A stretch of 64,000 nt of DNA from NCBI GenBank assembly GCA_902388495.1, contig CABMPP010000009.1, positions 1 through 64,000 on the forward strand, read 5' to 3'. Source of the stretch: an uncultured Bacteroides sp. GTDB taxonomy: Bacteria; Bacteroidota; Bacteroidia; Bacteroidales; Bacteroidaceae. Shown here one piece after another: positions 42,003 to 51,641 of the stretch. How positions within the stretch are numbered: the stretch's first letter is position 1; each line of letters begins with the position of its first letter. Both the position numbers and the translations under genes were made by a program. Under the pieces are notes generated by a model. It saw only the letters and a list, made by a program, of their open reading frames with translations. It had not been told where the DNA came from and ran no database searches.

Positions 42003-43460
42003 ATGACATCTCTTAAAAAAGAAATGATAAATGGTGTAATGTGGACATCTATAGCTAAATATTCAGGTTTAGTTATCAGTCTAATCATTACTATGATTTT
42101 GGCCAGAATCCTAACTCCTCAGGAGTTTGGGGTAGTTGCTATTGCTACTGTTATTATAACATTTCTATCAATGCTATGTCAGATGGGAATTGGACCTGCT
42201 ATAATTCAATTTAAAGATCTCACTACAGATGATTTGGATGATATATTTTCTTTCTCTTTTTATGTAGGATTACTTTTGGCTCTATTTTTTTTCTTTGGTT
42301 CCTGGTCAATAGCATCTTTTTATAATGTAGAACAATTGGTAGAAGTATGCCAGATATTGTCAATTAATGTATTTTTTAGTGCAATTAATATGGTACCAAA
42401 TGCACTTATGTTCAAAGATAAAAGGTTCAAAGAAAATGCTATTAGGACATTGATACTACAAGTTTTAACTGGCGTTATATCTGTTACTGCTGCATTTATA
42501 GGATTTGGATTGTATGCACTTCTGATTACTCCAGTATTTACGGCAATAGGAATGTTTTTATATAATAGACATTTTTATCCAGTACAATTCAAGTTCTTTT
42601 TTTCGTTAAAGCCAATTTTGCGTATATTTTCCTATTCCTCTTATGAATTTCTGTTCGAATTTTTTAATTACTTCTCGAGGAATTTAGATAAGTTGATTAT
42701 TGGTCGATATTTATCCGCAGTTGAATTAGGGTATTACGAGAAATCTTATAGTTTAATGCAATTACCTATGAGTAATGTGCCTGCTGTAATAAATCCTGTA
42801 TTGCAACCAGTATTAAAAGATCTTCATAATCAAAAGGAACTATTAGCCGATAAATATTTGAAAATAACTAGATTGATAGCTATAATAAGTTTTCCAATTG
42901 GTTTTATCTTTTGGGGAATGGCTGATGAAATTATTTATGTATTTTTTGGAAATCAGTGGACTCCAGCCGCAGGAACATTAGCTATATTATCTTTATCCTT
43001 ACCACTGCAGATGATACAATCAACATCAGGTGCTATCTTTTTAATTTGTAGTGAGACAAAAAAACAATTTTATGTTGGTATAAGAAACACGATAATCACA
43101 GTTGTTTCCTTTATAATAGCCGCCTTTTTCTTTAAGTCGATAGAAGCAATAGCATGGGCATGGACAATTTCTTTACTTATTAATTTTGTTATTACATATT
43201 CTATAATTTATCGGTATGTATTAAATGTAAAAATTGTCTCATTCTTCAAGATTCTTCAAAAACCTTTACTAATTGGGTTGATATTGGGATGTTTTTTTTA
43301 TCTATTTAATTTGTATACTTCTATAGATAATAAATATCTCTTATTGATAATAAAAGGAATATCGTCATTATTGTTAGCGATAGTATTTATTCATCTATTC
43401 AAGTTGTTAAATGTATATTATCTATTACATAAAGTTTTATCTAAGTTTATATATAAGTAA
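42003..43460 (+). CDS. Wzx-type polysaccharide flippase
   Basis: 485 residues, about 12-14 membrane helices of the MOP/polysaccharide-synthase family (WzxC-like). Start KKEMINGVMWTSIAKYSGLVISLI with ILARILTPQEFGVVAIATV is typical. It should flip the undecaprenyl-linked repeat unit across the inner membrane. AT-rich; 3 bp behind hddC-gmhB. Confidence 0.9.
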   Translation: MTSLKKEMINGVMWTSIAKYSGLVISLIITMILARILTPQEFGVVAIATVIITFLSMLCQMGIGPAIIQFKDLTTDDLDDIFSFSFYVGLLLALFFFFGSWSIASFYNVEQLVEVCQILSINVFFSAINMVPNALMFKDKRFKENAIRTLILQVLTGVISVTAAFIGFGLYALLITPVFTAIGMFLYNRHFYPVQFKFFFSLKPILRIFSYSSYEFLFEFFNYFSRNLDKLIIGRYLSAVELGYYEKSYSLMQLPMSNVPAVINPVLQPVLKDLHNQKELLADKYLKITRLIAIISFPIGFIFWGMADEIIYVFFGNQWTPAAGTLAILSLSLPLQMIQSTSGAIFLICSETKKQFYVGIRNTIITVVSFIIAAFFFKSIEAIAWAWTISLLINFVITYSIIYRYVLNVKIVSFFKILQKPLLIGLILGCFFYLFNLYTSIDNKYLLLIIKGISSLLLAIVFIHLFKLLNVYYLLHKVLSKFIYK

Positions 43461-43466
43461 ATAAAT

Positions 43467-44474
43467 ATGAAAACAAAGGTAGTCTATGCTTTATCTTCAG
43501 ATAAAACAGATCTTTATTTAGAGCAGCTTGTTATTTCTTTATATACATTACGACTCTATAATGTTTCTTCTTTTGTAGTGCTTGTAGTAGATAGTATAAC
43601 AGATAAATTGTTACAAGAAGACAGAAAAATTGCAAGAACATTAGTTGATGATTATATTATAGTTAATACACCTGATGGATTGGATAAAAAAAGTCGATCA
43701 CGGTATATTAAAACAACAATCAGAAGTAATGTTAGAGGACGATATCTGTTTATAGATACTGATACTTTAGTCACATCCGACTTGTCTTTTGTTGATGATA
43801 TACGTGGTGATATATTAGCTGTACTTGATAGGCATATAGGTCTTTTTGATAATCAGATGTTTTTTTCAATTCTGAATCAAGCAAGTAAAATAGGATGGGA
43901 TATTACACCGAAAGATGTGAATTTCTTCAATAGTGGAGTGATGTTGGTAGAAGATAATGATGCTTCACGTATTTTATATTCAAAGTGGCATGAAAATTGG
44001 AAGATGAACTATGAACGTGGTTTAAACATTGATCAGCCCGCTCTTGCTATTGCAAATCGAGATTTAGGTTACATTATTGATAGATTACCAGATACAATGA
44101 ATTGTCAGGTGCTTGGCAATGGATTGCAATATTTGCATGATGCTAAGATTATTCACTATTTTAATTCAAATACGAGAACAAAGCTAAAAAACTATCCATA
44201 CAAACTTACCAAAACAGAGATATTTTTGAAGGTTAGAGAAAATGGATATATTATTGATAATAATATAGCGTCGGTGATAAGTAGCCCTAAATCCTTATTC
44301 TGTGATAAATATGAAATATTATCGGATGAAGCTTTAACGTCATACTATTTACCAGCAGTGCAATTACAACTGTATTTGTATTCTTTTCACCCCTTTCTTT
44401 TTAAGATTTGCAATATTATGGCAAAATATATTTTTAAATTAGCAGAATTGCCTAAATTAGTTCATAAGCTGTAA
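43467..44474 (+). CDS. GT8-like glycosyltransferase
   Basis: 335 residues. GT-A features: RSRYIKTTIRSNVRGRYLFIDTDTLV with the DTDT metal motif, KDVNFFNSGVMLVEDND, and HDAKIIHYFNSN with the late conserved His. This resembles family 8 transferases. Donor sugar unknown. Six bp behind wzx. Confidence 0.75.
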   Translation: MKTKVVYALSSDKTDLYLEQLVISLYTLRLYNVSSFVVLVVDSITDKLLQEDRKIARTLVDDYIIVNTPDGLDKKSRSRYIKTTIRSNVRGRYLFIDTDTLVTSDLSFVDDIRGDILAVLDRHIGLFDNQMFFSILNQASKIGWDITPKDVNFFNSGVMLVEDNDASRILYSKWHENWKMNYERGLNIDQPALAIANRDLGYIIDRLPDTMNCQVLGNGLQYLHDAKIIHYFNSNTRTKLKNYPYKLTKTEIFLKVRENGYIIDNNIASVISSPKSLFCDKYEILSDEALTSYYLPAVQLQLYLYSFHPFLFKICNIMAKYIFKLAELPKLVHKL

Positions 44475-44483
44475 TTTTTCCCT

Positions 44484-45560
44484 ATGATACTTTATTTTGT
44501 TATTATAATATTTTTTTTATTATTAGCTATAACTGCAGACAGTAAACAGAATAGAGCGATACCATTCTTGTCTTTTCTTGTTCTATTTATAGTTTCAGCT
44601 TTTAGAAAAGAGACTGTAGGAGGTGATCTTAAAAGATATCTTCCAACTTTTGATCGAGTACAGCATACTAACTGGGGGGATTTGTTAACATGGAATGACT
44701 CTCAATTTTCTTTTTTTTCAGAATATGGTTTTCGCTATCTACAAAAAGTGATGAGTTGTATAGATGGCTCCAATCAGTTTTACATAATTTTCACTTCTTT
44801 TTTTGTGATAGGGACTGCAATGTATGCGATTAATAAGTTTTCTGTTGACAAAGCATTAAGCGTTTTAGTTTATGTTTCAATAGCTTATTTGAATTCATTT
44901 AATATTATTAGAGCAAGCCTATGTATATCTATATGCTTATTATCATTTCAATATATTAAGGAACGACAGTTGTTACGTTTTTTAATAATGATGGCAATTG
45001 CAATTTCAATGCAGAGAACGTCTATTTTTTTTATTCCTGCTTATTTCCTTTATAATCTAAAATTTAATAATAGGTTGATAATCATTGGAATTGTTTGTTC
45101 TCTAACTGCTTCAATGGTTCTTACAGGATCAGGATTTGCGAAAATTGTAAATACTTATTTTACAATTTTCGAAATTTCAGATGAATCGTATTTGATTAGT
45201 GATGCAAGTACTGGATTAACATCACTAGCTTTATTCTTGTTGTTTGCTACTTTTTTTTCTTTATATATTTACAAAAAGAATAAAGATGAAGATAAAGATA
45301 TGGAATTTTTTATCTATGTGCTTGTTATTGCTACTATAATACAATTCTTTTCATCTGTATTTATGCTGCTAAATAGAATTAGTCTTTTCTATTATTCCTA
45401 TTTAGTATTCTTTATTCCATATATGCTTAAGAAGTATAAGAAGAGAAATGGCATGATATTTTTTAAAATAGTTTTTATTATAGCATTTGTCGCAATATAT
45501 TCTATGGGTGTCTTTAAAGATACTAATGGAAATGTTCCTTATCTTTTTTTCTGGGAATAG
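44484..45560 (+). CDS. EpsG-family capsule polymerase (Wzy)
   Basis: 358 residues, about nine to ten membrane helices. EpsG pattern: FRKETVGGDLKRYLPTFDRV early loop, SEYGFRYLQKVMSCI, and ASLCISICLLSFQYIKERQLLRFLIMMAIAISMQRTSIFFIPAYFL. Likely the polymerase that joins repeat units in the periplasm. Contains a 9-T run near 44512. Confidence 0.82.
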   Translation: MILYFVIIIFFLLLAITADSKQNRAIPFLSFLVLFIVSAFRKETVGGDLKRYLPTFDRVQHTNWGDLLTWNDSQFSFFSEYGFRYLQKVMSCIDGSNQFYIIFTSFFVIGTAMYAINKFSVDKALSVLVYVSIAYLNSFNIIRASLCISICLLSFQYIKERQLLRFLIMMAIAISMQRTSIFFIPAYFLYNLKFNNRLIIIGIVCSLTASMVLTGSGFAKIVNTYFTIFEISDESYLISDASTGLTSLALFLLFATFFSLYIYKKNKDEDKDMEFFIYVLVIATIIQFFSSVFMLLNRISLFYYSYLVFFIPYMLKKYKKRNGMIFFKIVFIIAFVAIYSMGVFKDTNGNVPYLFFWE

Positions 45561-45578
45561 TAACAATTTATTTTATAT

Positions 45579-46307
45579 ATGATTCCTAAAAAACTTCATT
45601 TATGTTGGCTTTCAGGTGATAAATATCCTGATAAAATTGCGTATTGTATAAGTACGTGGAAGAAATATCTTCCTGATTATGAAATAGTACTTTGGGATTT
45701 AAATAAAGTTGATTTTAATAAATTGCTTTGGGTTAAGCATGCATATGAGCATAAAAAATATTCATATGCTTGTGATTATTTACGTGCTTATGCTTTATAC
45801 ACAGAGGGTGGGATATATATGGACTCTGACGTTGAAGTTCTTAAGTCGTTTAACGATTTATTAAATCTGCCATATTTTTTGTGTCGAGAGAAATCTGGTA
45901 AGTTAGAGCCCGCCATAATGGGTGCTGAGCCAGGTATGGTATTAATGAAGAAAGTGGTTAATTACTATGACAATAAGTCCTTTGTCAAAGAAGATGGAAC
46001 TTTAGATCTAAAAACATTACCTGATATTATTACAGAGATAGCAGAAGCTAATTATGAGGTAAGAGATATTGATAACCCGTCCAAAATAACATTGGATGAG
46101 AAGTCACTATTTATTTTGCCAGCTGAATATTTCTCACCAAAACGTAATGATACATTTGAAGTAGAACAAACTTCTAATACATATACAATTCATCATTTTA
46201 CTGCCACTTGGTTTCTACCTAAACAGAAATTTTTTAGATTTATTAGTCAATACTTCGGATTTAAGTTTGCTGTGACTCTATCAAATCTAGTAAAGAAGTT
46301 ATGGTAA
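45579..46307 (+). CDS. GT32-like glycosyltransferase (DXD sugar-binding)
   Basis: 242 residues. Start IPKKLHLCWLSGDKYPDKIAYCI, then YEIVLWDLNKVD and the diagnostic SYACDYLRAYALYTEGGIYMDSDVEVLKS, with DSD as the metal motif. These are the hallmarks of the Gly_transf_sug/GT32 family (capsule mannosyl or galactosyl transferases). Confidence 0.87.
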   Translation: MIPKKLHLCWLSGDKYPDKIAYCISTWKKYLPDYEIVLWDLNKVDFNKLLWVKHAYEHKKYSYACDYLRAYALYTEGGIYMDSDVEVLKSFNDLLNLPYFLCREKSGKLEPAIMGAEPGMVLMKKVVNYYDNKSFVKEDGTLDLKTLPDIITEIAEANYEVRDIDNPSKITLDEKSLFILPAEYFSPKRNDTFEVEQTSNTYTIHHFTATWFLPKQKFFRFISQYFGFKFAVTLSNLVKKLW

Positions 46308-46393
46308 ATTCTTCAGGTTTTATAAGAAGATTATAATATTACGTCATAATATTGGGAAGTTTTAAATGGTTTGCTGACTAAGTAAGGTATATT

Positions 46394-47458
46394 ATGAGAA
46401 TTCTTCATGTAATAACATCTTTAGCAACGGGAGGAGCTGAACACCTTATGGTAGATCTTCTTCCAAGATTGTCTCATTTGGGAAATGAAGTGGAAATAGC
46501 AGTATTCAATAGCAAACGAACAATTTTTTATAACGAACTGGAGGAAACTGGCATTAAGGTTCATGGATTTTCAGAAACAGATGGCCCTTATAATTATAAA
46601 CATATTTTGAGGTTGAGAAAGTTGATGACAAATTTTGACATAGTTCATACTCATAATACAGCTTGTCAAATGTTTGCACCTATGGCAAAAGCTAATAATA
46701 ATATTCTTGTTACAACAGAACATTCAACATCGACAAGAAGAAGGCATTATCCTTTTTTAAAATTTATTGATAAGTGGATGTATGGACAATATGATAAAAT
46801 CATATGTATTGCTGAGTCTGCAGAAACTAGTTTGAGAAATTATATTGGTAACAATTATCCAATTACAACGATATTAAATGGCATAGAGGTAAATAGATTT
46901 GCATTTGCTGATAAAGTAGATTTAGGTTTTTCAAACTTAAAAATCATCACTATGGTTGCTGGATTCCGTTATGAGAAAGATCAACCTACTGTTATTAAAT
47001 CATTAAAGTACTTGCCAGATGATTATCATGTAGTCTTAGTCGGTGATGGAGAAAAACGAGCAGAACTAGAATATTTGATAGACAATCTTAAACTTAACAA
47101 TAGAGTCCATTTGCTAGGGGTGCGTAATGATGTTCCTAATATTTTAAGATCCTCTGATGTGATAGTCATGTCTAGTCATAGAGAGGGGCTTTCGCTTTCG
47201 AATGTAGAGGGAATGTCATCAGGTAATCCATTTATTGCTAGTGATGTAGAAGGGCTTCGTGAAGTGACTCGAGGATATGGGTTATTATTTCCTCATGGAG
47301 ATGAAAAAGTACTTGCCGAATTAATATTAAAACTTACTACAGACATACTGTTTCGTGATAATATAGTGAAGAGATGCACAGAAAGAGCAAAACAATATGA
47401 TATATCAAAGATGGCTGAAAATTATAATAACGTTTATAAAGAACTATGTAATAGATGA
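46394..47458 (+). CDS. Family 4 glycosyltransferase
   Basis: 354 residues. Glycine-rich start HVITSLATGGAEHLMVDLLPRL, VTTEHSTSTRRRHYPF, NGIEVNRF, and donor domain TMVAGFRYEKDQPTVIKSL, LVGDGEKRAELEYL, SSHREGLSLSNVEGMSSGNPFIASDVEGLREV. Its stop overlaps the ATG of the galE remnant (ATGA), as if galE was once the next gene in the operon. Confidence 0.88.
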   Translation: MRILHVITSLATGGAEHLMVDLLPRLSHLGNEVEIAVFNSKRTIFYNELEETGIKVHGFSETDGPYNYKHILRLRKLMTNFDIVHTHNTACQMFAPMAKANNNILVTTEHSTSTRRRHYPFLKFIDKWMYGQYDKIICIAESAETSLRNYIGNNYPITTILNGIEVNRFAFADKVDLGFSNLKIITMVAGFRYEKDQPTVIKSLKYLPDDYHVVLVGDGEKRAELEYLIDNLKLNNRVHLLGVRNDVPNILRSSDVIVMSSHREGLSLSNVEGMSSGNPFIASDVEGLREVTRGYGLLFPHGDEKVLAELILKLTTDILFRDNIVKRCTERAKQYDISKMAENYNNVYKELCNR

Positions 47459-47612
47459 ATATACTTCTAGCAGATGGCGCTGGTTATATTGGAAACATAC
47501 TATCATTGAATTAGATAAAACAGGCTACCTTATACAAGTCGTTATTGGCATACGTAAAGAGTTTGGTGTATTTGGTAATGATTACGATACGGTTGATGGA
47601 ACAGGTGTTCGG
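47455..47612 (+). pseudogene. galE (UDP-glucose 4-epimerase) remnant
   Basis: Begins with an ATG overlapping the previous stop and reads MNILLADGAGYIGNILSLN then TAG, a decayed form of the GalE NAD-loop. About 70 bases later another frame reads QVVIGIRKEFGVFGNDYDTV plus DGTGVR, which in GalE lies well over 100 residues further on. The core between these points and everything after DGTGVR are missing. The 3' break coincides with the start of IS66-like sequence. Confidence 0.8.
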
Positions 47613-48596
47613 TAACCCTACTATTTTTCCGCCTTGATGCTCATTGTCTCCTGGTATACCTTTGCCATAACCTTTGACAACAATGATTATGGCAAGAGAA
47701 AAAGTAAATTACTAGGAGGTATATGACCTCTATTAGTTATGTAGCGAGACCAAGGACTTTCGTGGTTCTGTGCGGATTATGGTGTGAGTTACGATAAGTT
47801 TATGAACTGGCAACGTCATCAGCTGTGGAGTGAGAGTTGGGCAAGACAGTCCATGTAACGAGGAAAAGGCGGGACTTCGCAAACAGGTGAACGAACTGGT
47901 TGCAAGGCTTAAGGTCATTGAAGAATCCAACAAGGAGAGCTCGAAGGCACTGATGGCCACCATCAATGAACTGTCCGCGACAGTCAAATACCTGCGAAAA
48001 GAGTCCGAACTTATGAGAAAGCAGCTGGAAGCGAAGGAGGAGGTGAACAGACTACTGACAAGGGAGATCTTCAATCTCAGACTTCAGCTTGAGGATAGTG
48101 ATGGGAATAATAGACTCCATCGAAGTCATATTCAAGAATGAAGCCCTGTTCCGTACGATGAGCCTCGGCAGCGGGCAGATTAAGGAAAAAAGGTTGAAGC
48201 TCACGGGAGCTATTCTCGAACCTATCCATCTCAAGACCGTCCTGATGATGCAGGACGCGAAGATTATGGCAAACGGCCTGATGAGAAAGGTTGTGAACTA
48301 TACGATGAACCAATGGAAATCCCTGAGCAATATCCTCAAGGACGGTTCGGCGGAAATATCGAACAATCTTTGCGAACAGAGAATGAGACCTGTAACACTG
48401 CTGCTTAAGAATTGTATGAATATAGGCAGTGAAGCTGTCACTGAAGACACGGCATTCATCTTCTCGCTGATAGAGAGCTGTAAGCTTAATGGCATAGCCC
48501 TCAGGATTACCTGAAACATTTTTTGAATGCATTCTTAATGGTGAAGACTGCGACAAGAAGAAGCTTCTGCCATGTTTTTGCAAATCCAAATGCTAA
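47613..48596 (+). mobile_element. Degraded IS66-family element
   Basis: Pieces of IS66 genes in order: a TnpA-like end (VSYDKFMNWQRHQLWSES, near 47785-47840); the TnpC N-terminal coiled coil (LRKQVNELVARLKVIEESNK, frame 47830-48141); then, in another frame, the TnpC C-terminus (YTMNQWKSLSNILKDGSAEI, NNLCEQRMRP, TEDTAFIFSLIESCKLNGI, 48089-48514); and in a third frame the last residues GEDCDKKKLLPCF to a stop at 48594-48596. The catalytic centre is deleted and at least two frameshifts are present. It cannot move by itself. Exact ends not determined. Confidence 0.8.
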
Positions 48597-48752
48597 AACA
48601 AAATTATTTTCTTGCGGACATTTTTATTTTATCGGCTGAAAACTGTCGTGGCTGAAAACAGAATGATTACATTAACAAAATCAGTCTAAGGTATGTTTAT
48701 GTGCCCTTTAAAAGGGGGCTAATTTAAGTGGTTACAAAGACAATTGGACTTT

Positions 48753-49949
48753 ATGAATCAAATATTTAAGGTGGAAACTATAGCCTCTGATAGAGCAAAA
48801 AAACTTATTCGACTCACTACCATTACTGGCAGTTTAAATATGCTTCTTAAAGGGCAGTTAAATTTTCTTTCTAGTTATTTTGAGGTTATTGGCGTTGCGT
48901 CTGATTTTGGTACTGGAAATTTGGAAGTAGTGTCTAATCGGGAAGGCGTACGTACTATAGATATCCAAATGCATCGAGAAATATCTTTATGGAACGATGT
49001 GAATTCTTTATGGAGATTGATAAAACTCTTCCGAAAAGAAAAGCCCTATATTGTTCATGCTAATACTCCTAAAGGCAGTTTATTAGCGATGATGGCAGCT
49101 TGGATGACTTGTGTACCACATCGCATCTATACGGTAACGGGCTTGCGATTTGAAACAACTACAGGATGGTTTCGATGGTTGCTAATTACAATGGAGAGAA
49201 TAACTTGTTTGTGTGCAACAAAAGTAATTCCTGAGGGAGAAGGAGTGAAAAATGCTTTGATAAGAAACGGAGTTACGAAGAAACCTTTGAAAGTAGTTTT
49301 GAATGGCAATATAAACGGAGTGGATATTGAACATTATTCGCGCTCTGTAAAAATATTGGAAGAAGTGAAAAGTATACGTGAAGAAAAAGACACTTTCAAT
49401 TTCATATTTGTCGGTAGATTGGTAAAGGACAAGGGCATTAATGAATTGGTAAAGGCTTTCTTGAAATTATTAAGTGATTATTCTGATATAAGGTTATATC
49501 TGGTTGGAGATTTAGAGAATGAGTTAGATCCGCTGGATAAGGATGTTAAAAGTAATATACAAAAGGAAAAAGCGATTGTGGCTTGGGGATTCCAGTTGGA
49601 TGTTCGCCCTTTCTTTGCTGCTTCAGATGTCTTGGTTTTCCCTAGTTATCGTGAAGGCTTCCCAAACGTTGTTCTTCAAGCAGGTGCAATGGAGTTGCCC
49701 TCAATAGTTACTGATATAAATGGTTGTAACGAAATAATTCAAGATGGCATTAACGGCAAAATCATTCCTCCACGTAATGAGGATGCTTTATACAATGCGA
49801 TGAAATGGTTTTATGAACATCGTAATGATGAAGTAAAAGAAATGGCAAAACGTGCCCGTCCTATGATTGTGGAACGTTACGAACAGCATAAGGTTTGGGA
49901 AGCGTTATTGGAAGAATATCGTTCTTTGGAAACGGACGAAATATCCTAG
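48753..49949 (+). CDS. Family 4 glycosyltransferase
   Basis: About 398 residues from ATG 48753 (a TTG three codons upstream also opens the frame). Features: ITGSLNMLLKGQLNFLSSYF, VHANTPKGSLLAMMAAWMT, GLRFETTTGWFRWLL, and donor domain FIFVGRLVKDKGINELVKAF with FPSYREGFPNVVLQAGAMELPSIVTDINGCNEII. This type usually precedes the PglC-like transferase in Bacteroides capsule operons and may add the second sugar. Here the PglC gene is separated from it by the toxin-like insertion. Confidence 0.88.
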   Translation: MNQIFKVETIASDRAKKLIRLTTITGSLNMLLKGQLNFLSSYFEVIGVASDFGTGNLEVVSNREGVRTIDIQMHREISLWNDVNSLWRLIKLFRKEKPYIVHANTPKGSLLAMMAAWMTCVPHRIYTVTGLRFETTTGWFRWLLITMERITCLCATKVIPEGEGVKNALIRNGVTKKPLKVVLNGNINGVDIEHYSRSVKILEEVKSIREEKDTFNFIFVGRLVKDKGINELVKAFLKLLSDYSDIRLYLVGDLENELDPLDKDVKSNIQKEKAIVAWGFQLDVRPFFAASDVLVFPSYREGFPNVVLQAGAMELPSIVTDINGCNEIIQDGINGKIIPPRNEDALYNAMKWFYEHRNDEVKEMAKRARPMIVERYEQHKVWEALLEEYRSLETDEIS

Positions 49950-50073
49950 GAAGATATTGATTCTGAAGTAGAAACGGTAAGACAGGAAATGTATGAAAAA
50001 CAACTGCAAAAAAAATATTGATAACCAATAATATAGCAAAAGGTTAAATAATCAATGTTTTGCCAGTATTTAT

Positions 50074-50104
50074 ATTGGCTATTTGTTGCTTATATGTATA
50101 TTTG
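50074..50104 (+). promoter_or_regulatory. Candidate promoter inside the capsule operon
   Basis: ATTG (50074-50077), 19 nt, TATATTTG (50097-50104): near-complete consensus, 54 nt before the 139-residue gene. It suggests that this module is transcribed apart from the capsule operon. Confidence 0.6.
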
Positions 50105-50157
50105 CGTAATCAATTATTTAACAAAATCCAATTGGCATTGGAAAAGGGAGATATATA

Positions 50158-50577
50158 ATGTGTTGTGTTGAAGTCATTAAAGATAATATTGTTGCTGTTC
50201 AAACTGAATCGGCAATAAATAAAAAAGCTATGGATAAGGCTATTGATACTTATTTGGATATTCAGAAAAATATACGTAGCTTGAATAAATCTATAGCTGA
50301 ACTTTATGATTTGATTCATGATAATTTCTCTCAATTAACCAAAGAGGATTATTCTCAGATAGCTGATATGTATAAAAAGCTAATCAGGAGTTTGTTTGGA
50401 TTATATACAGCATATCGAACATCAGGTTTTTATTCCGGTATTAAAACCGATTTGAGAGATTTAAAAAATAGCATTGATGATTTGCAGGAAATAGGGAATG
50501 ATATGAAGATATTTATCGTTTCACTCCCTCAAAATAAGGATTATAGGAATTTGGTTGGTTTAATCAATAACTTGTAA
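50158..50577 (+). CDS. 139-residue protein of unknown function, partner of a broken toxin gene
   Basis: A mostly helical protein (IDTYLDIQKNIRSLNKSIAE, SGIKTDLRDLKNSIDDLQEI) with a good ribosome-binding stretch (AAAAGGGAG) 8 nt before the ATG and its own promoter-like boxes. No family recognised; no DNA-binding motif visible. It ends where a RelE-like coding region begins, so it could be the antitoxin or a third partner. Its composition differs from the flanking glycosyltransferases. Confidence 0.65.
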   Translation: MCCVEVIKDNIVAVQTESAINKKAMDKAIDTYLDIQKNIRSLNKSIAELYDLIHDNFSQLTKEDYSQIADMYKKLIRSLFGLYTAYRTSGFYSGIKTDLRDLKNSIDDLQEIGNDMKIFIVSLPQNKDYRNLVGLINNL

Positions 50578-50991
50578 TCGTTGTGCCTGTATTTTATTCC
50601 ATTCAGGCGTTTCGAAATGCCCTCACAAAACTTTGTTCTAAGCCTAAAGAAGGCTATGGTAGTGTTGTTAAAGATATATGCGGTTCATTTGCGGATAGTC
50701 TATAGCCGAGATTCGCATAAATCGGGATATGGTGCTGAATGAAGATAATTTCTCCATTATCAAGCTTAGAGTACCTAACAGTGGACGAAATTTGAGTAAA
50801 AAAGATGGGTTTAGACTTCTTTATCTTGTTCATAGACAAAAAGAAGAAGTCGTTTTCTTATATATTTATCCCAAACGGGACCACAAGGCTTGATTACCCT
50901 CAAAGACAATGATATAATCTCCTTATTGAAAGATTATGTTGATGAAAAACAAGATTTAGTATCTCATGATATAGTAGATAATTTGGGGTAA
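50577..50991 (+). pseudogene. RelE/ParE-like toxin gene, broken
   Basis: Coding sense continues over three frames: VPVFYSIQAFRNALTKLCSK and on to CGSFADSL (stop at 50703); then AEIRINRDMVLNEDNFSI, IKLRVPNSGRNLSKKDGFRL, LYLVHRQKEEVVFLYIYPKR; then GPQGLITLKDNDIISLLKDY to the stop at 50989. The R-x-PN-S-x-x-x-G-K/KDGFRLLYLV pattern is like RelE-type toxins of Bacteroidetes. One stop and two frameshifts make it inactive in this strain unless slippage occurs. Confidence 0.65.
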
Positions 50992-51021
50992 TCTTTCGTA
51001 CACAATCTTATTTTTTTAATC

Positions 51022-51630
51022 ATGTATTCTCATTTTTTTAAGAGGGTGATTGATTTCATCCTCGTGCTTTTCGTATTGGCTTTGATTTGGCCGATACTGC
51101 TTCTTGTTGCCCTTTGGTTGCATTTTGCCAATAAGGGTGCCGGAGGTTTTTTCACTCAGGAACGCCCCGGAAAGCATGGCAAAATCTTTCGGGTTATCAA
51201 GTTTAAGACTATGACCGATGAACGGGATTCAGAGAGAAATTTATTACCTGATGCTGCACGCTTGACCAAAGTAGGGCGTTTTGTACGTTCCGCCTCGATA
51301 GATGAACTTCCCCAGCTGATAAATGTATTGAAAGGGGATATGGCTCTGATAGGTCCCCGTCCTTTGCTTCCCCAATACTTGCCGTTATACAGCAAAGAGC
51401 AGGCGCGTCGCCATGAAGTGCGTCCGGGCATTACGGGTTGGGCACAGGTGAACGGACGCAATGCCATCAGCTGGACCCGTAAGTTTGAACTGGATGTGTG
51501 GTACGTGGACCATTGCTCTTTTCTGCTTGATTTGAAAATCGTTTTTATGACAATAAAGAAGGTCTTTGTACGCGAAGGTATTAGCTCGGAAACTTCGGTT
51601 ACGATGGAGGTCTTTACGGGGAATAATTAA
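51022..51630 (+). CDS. PglC-like initiating phosphoglycosyltransferase
   Basis: 202 residues. Re-entrant membrane helix [73 protein letters not shown], and [14 protein letters not shown]: the minimal PglC form. It should attach a diacetylbacillosamine-type sugar phosphate to undecaprenyl phosphate, given the PglD- and PglE-like genes just behind it. Confidence 0.92.
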   Translation: MYSHFFKRVIDFILVLFVLALIWPILLLVALWLHFANKGAGGFFTQERPGKHGKIFRVIKFKTMTDERDSERNLLPDAARLTKVGRFVRSASIDELPQLINVLKGDMALIGPRPLLPQYLPLYSKEQARRHEVRPGITGWAQVNGRNAISWTRKFELDVWYVDHCSFLLDLKIVFMTIKKVFVREGISSETSVTMEVFTGNN

Positions 51631-51641
51631 TTTTATAGGAA

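Noticed and set aside
47397..47615. 72-codon frame over the end of the GT4 gene and the galE remnant
   Set aside because: Only its last part is meaningful, as a leftover of galE in a shifted frame; the first part is a shadow of the glycosyltransferase gene.
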